Virus record (IMG/VR): IMGVR_UViG_3300046463_000770
Coordinates: 1 to 23,632 of that record
Source of the DNA: a virus
Length of the DNA: 23,632 nucleotides
Strand: one strand, 5' to 3'
Shown here: positions 1 to 6,941 of the stretch, piece by piece
Position numbering within the stretch: position 1 is the first letter of the stretch
How the letters are laid out: each line of letters begins with the position of its first letter
Position numbers and translations under genes: made by a program
The notes under the pieces: generated by a model
What the model saw: only the letters and a program-made list of their open reading frames with translations
The model's database searches: none
What the model was told of the DNA's origin: nothing

Positions 1-809
1 AAATGGATGCGGCCAGGGCCTTCAAGCCACGGCACCTTGTGGCCGATCGGCTTATGGCTTCCTACTGTGTAGGGGAGCTTGTCCCGGATGCGGCAAGGTG
101 CCGATGTCTTGTTGTCGAGCGTGCTGGTCCAGTCCTCAGCCTCGATCAGGTCGCTGTTGGCTGTGTTGAAGTTCTCGCGCGCGACGGCTGCCGTGTGACT
201 TATTGCGGTACGGACAATAGCGGCAAGATCCTTTCGGGGCCGCTCAAGGAAACCGTCTGCATACCCTGACGCCTTGGTACCGCGGATGCTGCGAACGATC
301 TGGTCGGTCGTCTTGCCTTCAAGGTAACCAGTGCGAACCGCGTTACGGACCTTCACCATTCGATTAGCGGCAACCTCACTACCCCAATTGCGCAGTAATC
401 GCCCTTGGAATGGTCGAGCCATCGCTGCCGCATAAACCTGCTCTGCATTGATACTGACAATCGGGAAGCGAACCAGCACAGGCTCAGGAACGGTCACCGT
501 AAACAGGTCTTGCTGCCATTTGATCTCGTAGCCCGACAGGTCTTTCAAATCCTTCTGCAGTTCCTTCACGACCTGACTATAGGCTGCGTCGTTTATGGAG
601 CGGACCTCTGCCAGAAGCGCTTCAAGGCGCTCCACCGTGAATGATTCAGCCGGAAGCCGTTCAAGGGCCTTGGCCAGCGCGTCAGTCAGGCTTGAATCAG
701 ACTGATTGAGCAAGGCGATGATGCGGCGCACCACGCCGAGCTTGTACTGGTCGAGCGAAACTGAGTGAGCAACGCTCTCGTTGAGCAGGATCTCGTTTAC
801 GGTTGGCAT
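1..809 (-). CDS. Phage head morphogenesis protein (SPP1 gp7 / Mu gpF type), 3' end outside window
   Basis: Minor head protein that is normally incorporated in the procapsid next to the portal. The minus-strand frame is open from ATG at 809 to the left edge, so the C-terminus is missing. About 269 residues are visible. The last ones show the signature of the gp7/Mu-F head domain: RTAISHTAAVARENF, then WTSTLDNKTSAPCRIRD, PIGHKVPWLEGPGRIH, after which a CR pair is normally expected. The start codon overlaps the portal stop (TAATG), which indicates translational coupling. Order small terminase, large terminase, portal, head protein is standard for tailed phages. Family assignment is confident; the exact role (minor capsid versus morphogenesis factor) is inferred from the family. 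Confidence 0.88.
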   Translation of the reverse strand, partial: MPTVNEILLNESVAHSVSLDQYKLGVVRRIIALLNQSDSSLTDALAKALERLPAESFTVERLEALLAEVRSINDAAYSQVVKELQKDLKDLSGYEIKWQQDLFTVTVPEPVLVRFPIVSINAEQVYAAAMARPFQGRLLRNWGSEVAANRMVKVRNAVRTGYLEGKTTDQIVRSIRGTKASGYADGFLERPRKDLAAIVRTAISHTAAVARENFNTANSDLIEAEDWTSTLDNKTSAPCRIRDKLPYTVGSHKPIGHKVPWLEGPGRIH

Positions 810-2200
810 TACAGCACCCCGAGGCCTGGGCCTTGTGCGGCGATTTTGGCAGATTCCTCTTCCCAGTTGATGTCGCTGGACACTACGTTACGGCGCTGCA
901 TCTCAGAGAACAGGGTTTGGTCGGACAGTCGGCCTTGCGATGCCATGTTGAGCAGCAGTGGCAGCGTCGTTTCCGGTGCGAAGTCGATGTCGAAGTTGCC
1001 CTGCACCTGGACGTGACCACCTTCCGGCAGACCGCTCAGCTCAGCGAAGTGCTGGAGGATCTGGTCAATCCCATCCTCAAGCCCGCTTGCCATGGTCTGA
1101 AGCGGGCTCATCTCCTGAGCCGCCTCTTCCTCGGCCTGCGTGGCCGTCTTGACGGACTTGGTTTCTTTCTGGAGCAGCTTGGCCCCAGCTACGCGCATCT
1201 GATCCTCAAGGTCAGCCAGCGATGTACGGCCAGCCTCGATCGATGCGCCGGTGTGCTCGACCCACTTCATGTCGCCGCCGGTGGGCAGCTTCGTGGCGTT
1301 CGCGGTGCCGACCTTCAGCTGCCAGGTGTCGTCATCGATGCCTGAGATAGCCAGCATCGGCACTCGAGCAACATGCAGGATGTTGTCCTGATCGCTTTGG
1401 GACTGCCAATGTTTGGCGTTGAGGTAGGCCAGTTCAAGCAATGGTGGCTTGGCGGTCATGAAGCCTGTGCGGTCGGTATAGATCGTCGTCAGCGGGATAT
1501 GCCCGAGAGACGTCTTGCCTTCGCCATGCAGAACCCAGGTCTTCTTGCCGTCGGCTTCCTGCTCGCGAAAGACCATCCATGCGCCAGGGATCAGCACGCG
1601 AATCTGCTTGATGGACCTCATGCCGAACAGGCCGTCCTCTTCCTCGACCGACTCCATGTAACGGAACTGGGTCAGGACGTGCTCGCCACCGTTATTGCTG
1701 GTTCGCCAGCCGAGCACCTGTTGAGGGCGGATCATGATGGCGTAAGGGCGAGCTTTGACGGCTTGAGCATCTGCCAAGGTAACCAGCTGCTCGGTATCAC
1801 CGCTCGGCTTGATGTTCGGGTATTCAGCCAGCGCATGGCACAGACCGTGTGACAGTGCTTGGGTGAAGAAAGACTGCGCCCAGACCTGCAGGTTGTTGCC
1901 CTGGCGGTCGAAGTCCTCGGTGAGGTCAACAATCGCCGGCGGAACATCCTCGCCCAGCACGATCGGCTCAGCGAAGACGCGGCCGGTGTTGTTCTTCACT
2001 GTCTCGCGGTACGCAGGGAACAGGGTGGAGAGGCTGATCCGCTTCCGGTAGTCCTCGACTTCTTCTTTCGGCCACTTCGGCAACAGCGCTTCACCAGCCT
2101 CGCGCATCGCCCGGGTGCCGCCCATCAAAGGATCGACGATGTCCCAGTCTTCGCGCATGGCGTCTACTGCCGGTAGCGTTTTGCTCGGGTCATCAGACAT
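809..2200 (-). CDS. Phage portal protein (DUF4055 type)
   Basis: Forms the dodecameric ring at the capsid vertex through which DNA is packaged and to which the tail joins. I recognise it as the DUF4055 portal type: an N-terminal block with MREAGEALLPKWPKE and YRKRISLSTLFPAYRE, a middle block with RPYAIMIRPQQVLGWR, and a C-terminal helix-rich part. The open frame extends to 2383, but ATG at 2200 is chosen because the longer version runs into the large terminase gene and the upstream translation is Arg-rich shadow sequence. This gives 463 aa, a normal portal size. It starts two bases after the TerL stop and overlaps the next gene by one base. The Shine-Dalgarno site is weak, so coupling to TerL translation is likely. 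Confidence 0.9.
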   Translation of the reverse strand: MSDDPSKTLPAVDAMREDWDIVDPLMGGTRAMREAGEALLPKWPKEEVEDYRKRISLSTLFPAYRETVKNNTGRVFAEPIVLGEDVPPAIVDLTEDFDRQGNNLQVWAQSFFTQALSHGLCHALAEYPNIKPSGDTEQLVTLADAQAVKARPYAIMIRPQQVLGWRTSNNGGEHVLTQFRYMESVEEEDGLFGMRSIKQIRVLIPGAWMVFREQEADGKKTWVLHGEGKTSLGHIPLTTIYTDRTGFMTAKPPLLELAYLNAKHWQSQSDQDNILHVARVPMLAISGIDDDTWQLKVGTANATKLPTGGDMKWVEHTGASIEAGRTSLADLEDQMRVAGAKLLQKETKSVKTATQAEEEAAQEMSPLQTMASGLEDGIDQILQHFAELSGLPEGGHVQVQGNFDIDFAPETTLPLLLNMASQGRLSDQTLFSEMQRRNVVSSDINWEEESAKIAAQGPGLGVL

Positions 2201-2202
2201 AT

Positions 2203-3687
2203 CTAGATTCTCAGAGGTGCGGTGGATGCGGTGCGTACACGCTTGGTCTTGGCAACGGCGAAGTATCTGAAGGCGTCGGAACCGTGGGATGTTTTGTCGT
2301 GAAGCGGCTTGTCTTTCCAGCACCCGCGGTTCTCGTCCCACTCCTTGCGGTAGTTTTCGAGGTGACCGATGCCTTCTTCGCACTTGGACTCATCGAACAC
2401 GCAGAGCGGAAGAATCTCCCGCGCCGCCTCGATGCCGGTGTCAACGCCTGTCTTGGGAACAACCTGGAACCGAATGGAGTACTTGTCCCCGTCGATCACA
2501 TAGCCCTCTTTGGCGATGTCCTTGCGGCTCTTGGCGTCACTGCCAAACTCGCGGTTCTCGATGTCGTGCGGCCCCCAGTGCTCGGAATAGGTGTAACCCT
2601 TGTCCTTGAGCACCTTCATGTAATGCCGCAGGCCTTCGCCGGAGTTCTCGTAGTAGTCGATGACGTGGTATTCGGTGCCGACCTGACGCACGAACCAGAT
2701 GGCCGTGGAGTCGCCGACGCCAATGTCCCAGAAGGTCATCACAGGCAAATGGCTGTTGTCCGGCACACCCCCTATGCGTTTGTTGGCATAGAGCTTGGCG
2801 AACTGCTTGGCGTAGTACGCGCCCTCGACCGACTGTTGGAACGCTTCGGTCGGCACTGACGGGTATTCCCGCTTCATGTCGTCGCCGAGGGATTTCTCCT
2901 TGGCCGCGTACCAGGCGCGCTGACCATCATTCGTGATGATCCCGTGCTTGGCTGCCAACTCATTGAAGTAGTCGGTCAGGCGCTGCGGGATGACCACGCC
3001 AGTCGGGTCAAGCCGGTAGTCTTTGTTCTTCCACCAGCTGAAGAAGAAGAACTTCCAGTCCAGCAGGCCCAGGGGCACACCGGACATCTGTTGCTTCTCG
3101 GCGCTCTGCGAGTACTCGAAGAAGTAGCCAGATCGACCTTCTGCCGTCGACTCGATCGTGACGAAGCAGTCAGTGGCCACAGCCTCAAAGGCGCCGGTTA
3201 CGATCTCGCGAGCTTTATGTGGGAACTTTGCGCAGATCTTCCCGAACTCGGAAACGTGCAGGTAACGCAGCGTGCCGCCCCGGAAGGACGTGGAAACGTA
3301 GATCGAGCCGCCCTTACTGAACACCAACTCGCCGGATGCATCATTGCGCGCCGGGTTGGCCTTACGGATCTCAGCGGGCAGGTTGTCGTAGGCGTACTTG
3401 ACCTTCTCCCGGAACAGGCGCTTGGCGTCGTTCAGGGTGTGGGCGATCAACGCGCACTTGGCCGACTCGAACAGAGCCGCGTCCAGCTGGATGATGCAGC
3501 ACTCAGTGGTAAAGCCGAGCTGGCGAGCCTTCAGGATGATGTTGCGGGTATGCAGCCCATCGAAGTACTCGACCTGCTCGTCCGTCATCCGGAAGCGGAC
3601 CTTCTTGCCCTGCTTGTCCGTTATGAAGTAGAGATTGTTCAGCCTCCAACGCTTATCCCGGAGCAGCGCTATGTGCTCGGGCTTCAT
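2203..3687 (-). CDS. terL: Terminase large subunit
   Basis: ATP-driven DNA-packaging motor and headful or site-specific nuclease, acting at the portal of the prohead. 494 aa, usual size for the family. The N-terminal ATPase shows a Walker A-like KARQLGFTT at residues 53-61, a Walker B-like RYLHVSEFG at about 141-149 with Glu147 as probable catalytic residue, and a coupling motif TIESTAEG at about 178-184. The C-terminal RNase H-like nuclease shows WDIGVGDSTAIW with Asp321 and Asp326, and a late SHGSDAFRYF motif near residue 475 that supplies another metal-binding Asp. It starts one base after the small terminase stop, in the same operon. Call is firm; I cannot tell cos from pac packaging. Confidence 0.95.
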   Translation of the reverse strand: MKPEHIALLRDKRWRLNNLYFITDKQGKKVRFRMTDEQVEYFDGLHTRNIILKARQLGFTTECCIIQLDAALFESAKCALIAHTLNDAKRLFREKVKYAYDNLPAEIRKANPARNDASGELVFSKGGSIYVSTSFRGGTLRYLHVSEFGKICAKFPHKAREIVTGAFEAVATDCFVTIESTAEGRSGYFFEYSQSAEKQQMSGVPLGLLDWKFFFFSWWKNKDYRLDPTGVVIPQRLTDYFNELAAKHGIITNDGQRAWYAAKEKSLGDDMKREYPSVPTEAFQQSVEGAYYAKQFAKLYANKRIGGVPDNSHLPVMTFWDIGVGDSTAIWFVRQVGTEYHVIDYYENSGEGLRHYMKVLKDKGYTYSEHWGPHDIENREFGSDAKSRKDIAKEGYVIDGDKYSIRFQVVPKTGVDTGIEAAREILPLCVFDESKCEEGIGHLENYRKEWDENRGCWKDKPLHDKTSHGSDAFRYFAVAKTKRVRTASTAPLRI

Positions 3688-3688
3688 G

Positions 3689-4306
3689 TCAGGCTTCCTT
3701 CGATAGATCGTCCATCAGTTTGGAGAGTTCGTCAGAGTCATCGCCGCCAGCTTTGGCGTCGAGGTCATATGCTTGTCGTTCAAGAAGGACCAGAGTCTTC
3801 AGCGTCTCGGCCAACTCCTTCATGGTCTTGGTGCGCGATGGAAGCGAAGCCATCTTGCTGGCCAGGGCGAGCACATCGCTCATGTCCGGGCCATCGCCGC
3901 TGTCTGCATCCTTGAGCTGGGCGATCAACTCTTTCAGCGTGCCCTGCTCGTCGGTCAGACCTTCTAGCTCATCCAACAGCTTGTTGGCGAGCCTACGCGA
4001 CCGACCAATGTCAGTCCGGTGAGCCATCCTGATGTCAGCGATGACCTCAGCATTGGCCTCTACGATTCCACGCTCGGTTGCCAGCGCTTCCGTGGAAACC
4101 TTGCTGGAAACCTCACGCTTGGAAACCAGCGAATCAGCCTTGGCCTTGATCTTCGCCTTGAGATCCCGCTCCCATCCTTCAGCCTTTGCCCGCTTGTTGA
4201 TTGCGGTGTGCGAGACGCCACTTGCTGAGGCTATCTCGCGAACGGAGAGCAGGCCGGCCCGGAAGAGCTGTTCAATGCGCTCCCAGTCGGGTTGCTTTGC
4301 CGCCAT
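3689..4306 (-). CDS. terS: Terminase small subunit
   Basis: DNA-recognition subunit that selects the packaging site and hands DNA to TerL. 205 aa. The N-terminus is a helix-turn-helix of the small-terminase kind: LSVREIASASGVSHTAINKRAKAEGW at about residues 20-45 (read here in two overlapping pieces, the recognition helix being SHTAINKRA). The middle is charged and helical, and the C-terminus has LETLKTLVLLERQAYDLD-like sequence common in terminase small subunits. A good ribosome site, AAGGA, lies 8 bases before the ATG. It follows the HslV-like gene by 12 bases and precedes TerL by one base. Assignment rests on the HTH and the position directly upstream of TerL; high confidence. Confidence 0.87.
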   Translation of the reverse strand: MAAKQPDWERIEQLFRAGLLSVREIASASGVSHTAINKRAKAEGWERDLKAKIKAKADSLVSKREVSSKVSTEALATERGIVEANAEVIADIRMAHRTDIGRSRRLANKLLDELEGLTDEQGTLKELIAQLKDADSGDGPDMSDVLALASKMASLPSRTKTMKELAETLKTLVLLERQAYDLDAKAGGDDSDELSKLMDDLSKEA

Positions 4307-4318
4307 GTTGAATTCCTT

Positions 4319-4753
4319 CTACTGCTCAGTCTTGATCGTGAGCGTTCTGATCTTGCCGCCCGAGTAGATGTCGCGCTTCACGGCTGCTCGTACCGCTTCC
4401 GCTGCGCTTGCACCCATGTCCATTGCAGCCAGGGCATACGGGGCTCCACTACCAATGGCGTCAGGGTTCGACTTGTCGAGGTCTTGCCTCCAGATGCCGG
4501 TGTCGTCGTCATGACCGATCAGCATCAGATTGCCGCTATCGACGACGTAGCCTGAACACTCCACAGGTGCAGATGAAGGCGTCCCGAAGTAGGCAGCGAT
4601 CAACGCTTTCTCGTCACACACGGTGCCTGACAGGAAGAAGCTGACCCCATCAACAACCGTGCACTTCTGCGCTGTGTCCGAAACGATACGGTTGTTCCGG
4701 GTTTGTCGACCGTCATAGGCGATCACGCCGTCTTTGTAGGCAATGGTCGTCAT
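4319..4753 (-). CDS. HslV-like Ntn hydrolase (proteasome beta-subunit fold)
   Basis: Probable N-terminal-nucleophile hydrolase resembling the bacterial proteasome subunit HslV. It begins MTTIAYKDG, so removal of Met would expose Thr as nucleophile, as in HslV (MTTI). YDGRQT at residues 13-18 matches the catalytic Asp region, a Lys at about 30 in AQKCTVVDG fits the active-site Lys position, and IGSGAPYALAAMDMGAS matches the GSGGPYA helix of the family. At 144 aa it is shorter than HslV (about 175). No HslU-type ATPase is present in the window. It sits just before the terminase genes and starts in an ATGA overlap with the upstream gene. Fold is well supported; substrate is unknown. A role in prohead maturation or in counter-defence is only a guess. 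Confidence 0.75.
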   Translation of the reverse strand: MTTIAYKDGVIAYDGRQTRNNRIVSDTAQKCTVVDGVSFFLSGTVCDEKALIAAYFGTPSSAPVECSGYVVDSGNLMLIGHDDDTGIWRQDLDKSNPDAIGSGAPYALAAMDMGASAAEAVRAAVKRDIYSGGKIRTLTIKTEQ

Positions 4754-4965
4754 GTGTTGTGGCCTTCCAGCGGCTGAGCAAAGGTGAACTTGACGCCTTC
4801 ACCCGGACTGTACGTTGAGTAGCTGGCAGCCTGGAGGATCACCTCCTCTCCCAGCACGTCCTCAGCGGCATCACCGTACTTGGCGACCAGCGCAGCCTTG
4901 AGCTCATCAGAGGACAGAGTCAGCGTGATGTCGTTGAAGTGAATCAACGTCTTCTTGATGGTCAT
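4750..4965 (-). CDS. Uncharacterised 71-aa phage protein
   Basis: Not recognised. ATG at 4965 is chosen over the longer frame because it forms an ATGA overlap with the upstream membrane protein gene, and its own stop forms an ATGA overlap with the HslV-like gene. The protein is soluble-looking and acidic in the middle (AKYGDAAEDVLGEEV), with no membrane segment and no signal peptide. Its two-sided tight coupling to the membrane protein and the Ntn hydrolase suggests it belongs functionally with one of them, for example as a partner or regulator of the hydrolase. That is inference from position only. Confidence 0.65.
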   Translation of the reverse strand: MTIKKTLIHFNDITLTLSSDELKAALVAKYGDAAEDVLGEEVILQAASYSTYSPGEGVKFTFAQPLEGHNT

Positions 4966-5141
4966 GGCTTCGCCTCGTCGCTCACTTCGATCTGTCGAAA
5001 TCGCATCGCCTTCTTGGCCTGCGCGGACACGATGTCCGTGTCGACCTCCATGCCGATCATCCAGGCGAAGACGTAGCAGGCTCTCAGGTAGAGAACGAAC
5101 CACCACGGCAGGTAGGCCTGCAACTGGAAGGTCTTGGCCAT
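4962..5141 (-). CDS. Small single-helix membrane protein, 59 aa
   Basis: Predicted inner-membrane protein of unknown function. The sequence has one strongly hydrophobic aromatic stretch, LPWWFVLYLRACYVFAWMIG at residues 11-30, followed by a charged tail. ATG at 5141 is chosen because GGTGA lies 5 bases upstream. The earlier in-frame ATGs at about 5153 and 5165 lack a ribosome site, although the frame stays open to 5372. It overlaps the downstream gene by ATGA. A lipobox-like AIGC occurs in the open frame just upstream, so a longer lipoprotein form cannot be fully excluded (see findings). Its position between the lysis-type genes and the packaging genes is compatible with a lysis accessory or superinfection-exclusion role. 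Confidence 0.6.
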   Translation of the reverse strand: MAKTFQLQAYLPWWFVLYLRACYVFAWMIGMEVDTDIVSAQAKKAMRFRQIEVSDEAKP

Positions 5142-5265
5142 GGGAGTCACCATGCAAGTCGACATGGAAGTGCAACCAATTGCCAATATTCCGAGCGTTC
5201 CCGGCCTATTCGAGCAATCTATTGCGTGTGGAGTGGCGCCCGCACGAAGCCAGGCACCCTTTGGT

Positions 5266-5496
5266 TTAACTAAATGGATCAGCTGGTTTGGCGATCGAGC
5301 GCACAAACCACATGAATCCCTGCTGTAAGTTGGTCTTGGCAAGGGCCAGCAATCGAGGATCAACGCCTTCAATCTGCCCGATCTGCTTGAACAACTCGCC
5401 GGCGTCGGCTTCCAACGCCTTGATGGAGTTCATGCCATCGATCTCAGATTGACTGAGGTCGCGATATCCGCTGATTTTCTTGTGCTGATTGTCCAT
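5266..5496 (-). CDS. acb2: Acb2/Tad1-hairpin domain protein, probable anti-CBASS sponge
   Basis: Small helical protein of 76 aa whose opening, HKKISGYRDLSQSEIDGMNSIK, and closing block, AKTNLQQGFMWFVRSIAKP, match the Acb2/Tad1 helical-hairpin family as I know it. Phage Acb2 is a hexameric sponge that binds cyclic di- and trinucleotides made by CBASS (and signals of related systems), so that the effector is not activated. Tyr11 and Lys26, which I recall as ligand-binding residues in the Pseudomonas phage PaMx33 protein, fall at the same numbers here. The ATG at 5496 has GGTGA/AGGG upstream. It lies between the holin-like genes and the packaging genes, a place where lambdoid phages often keep this gene. 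Family assignment is fairly confident; activity is inferred. Confidence 0.8.
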   Translation of the reverse strand: MDNQHKKISGYRDLSQSEIDGMNSIKALEADAGELFKQIGQIEGVDPRLLALAKTNLQQGFMWFVRSIAKPADPFS

Positions 5497-5517
5497 CGGT
5501 GGTCACCCTTGGGAAAT

Positions 5518-5742
5518 TTAAGCGGCTGGCTTGTCGGTCGGTGTCAGGTTCGACTGCGGGATCGCACGCACGATGGCGATTGCAGCGGCGAGCAAGCCAT
5601 TCACCGCAGCGAACAGGCCCGGGCTCACCAGCGCCTGGAGCGATGGCCAGAAGTAAGCGACGGTGTTGAGCAGCGCCAGAAGGCCAGCCAGTTGAACGCT
5701 GTACATCTTCCAGAGCTGTTGCCATTGGGGAATCAGGTTCAT
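5518..5742 (-). CDS. Holin-like protein, 74 aa
   Basis: Probable phage holin, an inner-membrane protein that forms the lesion that lets endolysin reach the wall. The start MNLIPQWQQLWKMYSVQ followed by a hydrophobic helix (LAGLLALLNTVAYFW, residues 19-33) and a second helix (GLFAAVNGLLAAAIAIVRAI, about 42-61) and a polar tail matches a common small holin type (DUF7940-like). ATG at 5742 is chosen over the upstream Met because it gives the family-type N-terminus, an ATGA overlap with the previous gene and an AAGG/GGCGG ribosome site. Three membrane-protein genes are stacked here, so this is the best but not the only holin candidate. Confidence 0.72.
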   Translation of the reverse strand: MNLIPQWQQLWKMYSVQLAGLLALLNTVAYFWPSLQALVSPGLFAAVNGLLAAAIAIVRAIPQSNLTPTDKPAA

Positions 5743-6071
5743 GTCTTGTCCGCCTTGGTGGGTTCGTTGTTCAGGCATTGTTCGCAGTGCAGGTACCGGC
5801 AGAGCCAGCTCTTGACGATCGGCCAGTGGTTGGCAACGAACCAGTGTCTCAGGCCAGCCAATGCAAGTGCTCCGTGGAAGGTGACGCCGGCAACCGTCGG
5901 CGTGATGTACACAGCCTCGGCTCGCGTGACGATGGCAAAGCCTGAGATGGCGATCGTGATGTAAATGACTTTCCCGACGATGCCGTCACTCACTTGCTTG
6001 GCCAGCACACACCAAAGTGCATGCAGCGCAACAATGGCGATGAACATGGTGCTCAGGGTTTGAATGCTCAT
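5739..6071 (-). CDS. Phage membrane protein, 110 aa
   Basis: Predicted inner-membrane protein with three hydrophobic segments: MFIAIVALHALWCVLA (about 9-24), GKVIYITIAISGFAIVT (about 33-49) and a weaker one near GVTFHGALALAGLRHWF (about 62-78). The C-terminal tail is Cys-rich (CRYLHCEQC, about 91-99), which could bind a metal or form a disulfide. ATG at 6071 is supported by GGAGG 6 bases upstream and by an ATGA overlap with the upstream gene. It is sandwiched between two other membrane-protein genes in the lysis position. It may be a holin accessory or antiholin; I do not recognise a named family. Confidence 0.65.
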   Translation of the reverse strand: MSIQTLSTMFIAIVALHALWCVLAKQVSDGIVGKVIYITIAISGFAIVTRAEAVYITPTVAGVTFHGALALAGLRHWFVANHWPIVKSWLCRYLHCEQCLNNEPTKADKT

Positions 6072-6394
6072 GGACCGCCTCCACCGAACCGCTGGCGAAT
6101 GAACGCCCATAGGTCGGCAGCCTTGATGGCCCGGGTAACTGCGGCGATAAGCGATCCGCCAAATGTACCAAGCAGGAATCCGACACCAGCAACACTGCGC
6201 GGCTCAACCACTCCAAAGTAGGAGCTGACCAAGCCAGTTAGGTAATGGGCGCAGACCGCACCCGAAAAGATGAAGATCGCCCAGGCCTTTCGGTCTACCA
6301 GGTCCTCTCTGTGCCAGAAGCTTGCGGCGATTGCGCCGAGTAGCCCTGCAAATGCCCAGCTGAGCCAATCGATCAGGCGATGAATAAATTCCAT
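6068..6394 (-). CDS. Phage holin-type membrane protein, 108 aa (first gene of late operon)
   Basis: Predicted membrane protein with three hydrophobic helices: LSWAFAGLLGAIAASFW at about 11-27, WAIFIFSGAVCAHYLTGLVSSYFG at about 38-61 (split into two by its length) and SVAGVGFLLGTFGGSLIAAVT at about 67-87. It ends with a Gly-rich GGGGP tail. This pattern resembles phage holin or lysis-accessory proteins found directly upstream of small terminase genes in Pseudomonas phages. ATG at 6394 has GAGAGG 8 bases upstream. It is the first clear gene after the terminator-rich spacer downstream of Q, so it should depend on Q antitermination. Function is inferred from topology and place. Confidence 0.68.
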   Translation of the reverse strand: MEFIHRLIDWLSWAFAGLLGAIAASFWHREDLVDRKAWAIFIFSGAVCAHYLTGLVSSYFGVVEPRSVAGVGFLLGTFGGSLIAAVTRAIKAADLWAFIRQRFGGGGP

Positions 6395-6541
6395 GCGCTC
6401 GACCTCTCAGTTGCATGTGTGAAATAAAAGGGCGCCCGGTACGGCGCCAAGCGCTGCGGACAGCGGCGTATGAGGGGAATTAAAAAGGCCGGCGTGAAAG
6501 GCTCAAACGCTGATGAGCAGCGGTGAATTCTAGGCAATAAA

Positions 6542-6564
6542 AAACCCCGCACTAGGCGGGGTTT
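6542..6564 (-). terminator. Intrinsic terminator, minus strand
   Basis: Nine-base perfect stem, AAACCCCGC (6542-6550) with GCGGGGTTT (6556-6564), and loop ACTAG. Read on the minus strand it is followed by a T-rich run (TTTTTTATT), so it should stop leftward transcription. It lies 148 bases before the first late gene and 21 bases after the stop of the small ORF at 6586. Confidence 0.85.
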
Positions 6565-6585
6565 CAGATGAGGGCTAGCCTCGAA

Positions 6586-6801
6586 TCAAACGGGGATCTT
6601 ACCGTTGGCCATGCAACCACTCGAAATTGCGGCAAGTACTGCAGTGATTGGTTGAAAGCATTGCGTCACGAAATTACTCATCATCAAACTACCCTCATTC
6701 GCAAAATTATTTACTGTTGCGATCAGCGATTCTGGTGGAAAGGACAGCATGGTCAGAAGGACCGTTAAAACGAACAGAATCACAATTTGAGTAGCCGACA
6801 T
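6586..6801 (-). CDS. Possible small membrane protein, 71 aa
   Basis: Uncertain gene. From ATG at 6801 the product has one hydrophobic N-terminal segment (IVILFVLTVLLTMLSF, about residues 6-21) and a neutral C-terminal part with no recognisable domain. Against it: no convincing ribosome site (the nearest AAAGG is about 15 bases away) and no recognised relatives. For it: a strong leftward terminator begins 21 bases after the stop, and the stretch would otherwise be an empty space of more than 300 bases. The transcript could instead be a short noncoding late leader RNA. Confidence 0.35.
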   Translation of the reverse strand: MSATQIVILFVLTVLLTMLSFPPESLIATVNNFANEGSLMMSNFVTQCFQPITAVLAAISSGCMANGKIPV

Positions 6802-6902
6802 GGCCGGATTTGAACCTTTCGATCCCCACAAACTGGCACCTAGCATACGCCATTGCGGTATGTGAAAACTATACCACATTTCAGGCCCATTCTAAACAGA
6901 AT

Positions 6903-6924
6903 AGCCCGACTCAATGGCCGGGCT
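6903..6924 (-). terminator. Probable intrinsic terminator, minus strand
   Basis: Stem AGCCCG (6903-6908) with CGGGCT (6919-6924) and a 10-base loop. On the minus strand the tail is ATTCTGTTT, a moderate U tract. It sits 17 bases after the stop of the 91-aa gene at 6942-7217. Confidence 0.6.
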
Positions 6925-6941
6925 TGTTCGCTAATCCTAGA

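Noticed and set aside
803-1345. Plus-strand open frame of 180 codons opposite the portal gene
   Set aside because: Shadow of the portal gene; no ribosome site or domain, and all neighbouring late genes are on the minus strand.
2944-3915. Long plus-strand open frame of 323 codons opposite the terminase genes
   Set aside because: It is the shadow of TerL and TerS, which have clear motifs on the minus strand; the translation is low-complexity and has no recognisable domain.
6786-6860. Minus-strand GGTTCAAATCC, which looks like the T arm of a tRNA
   Set aside because: Only two of five T-stem base pairs form and no acceptor or anticodon stem can be built around it.
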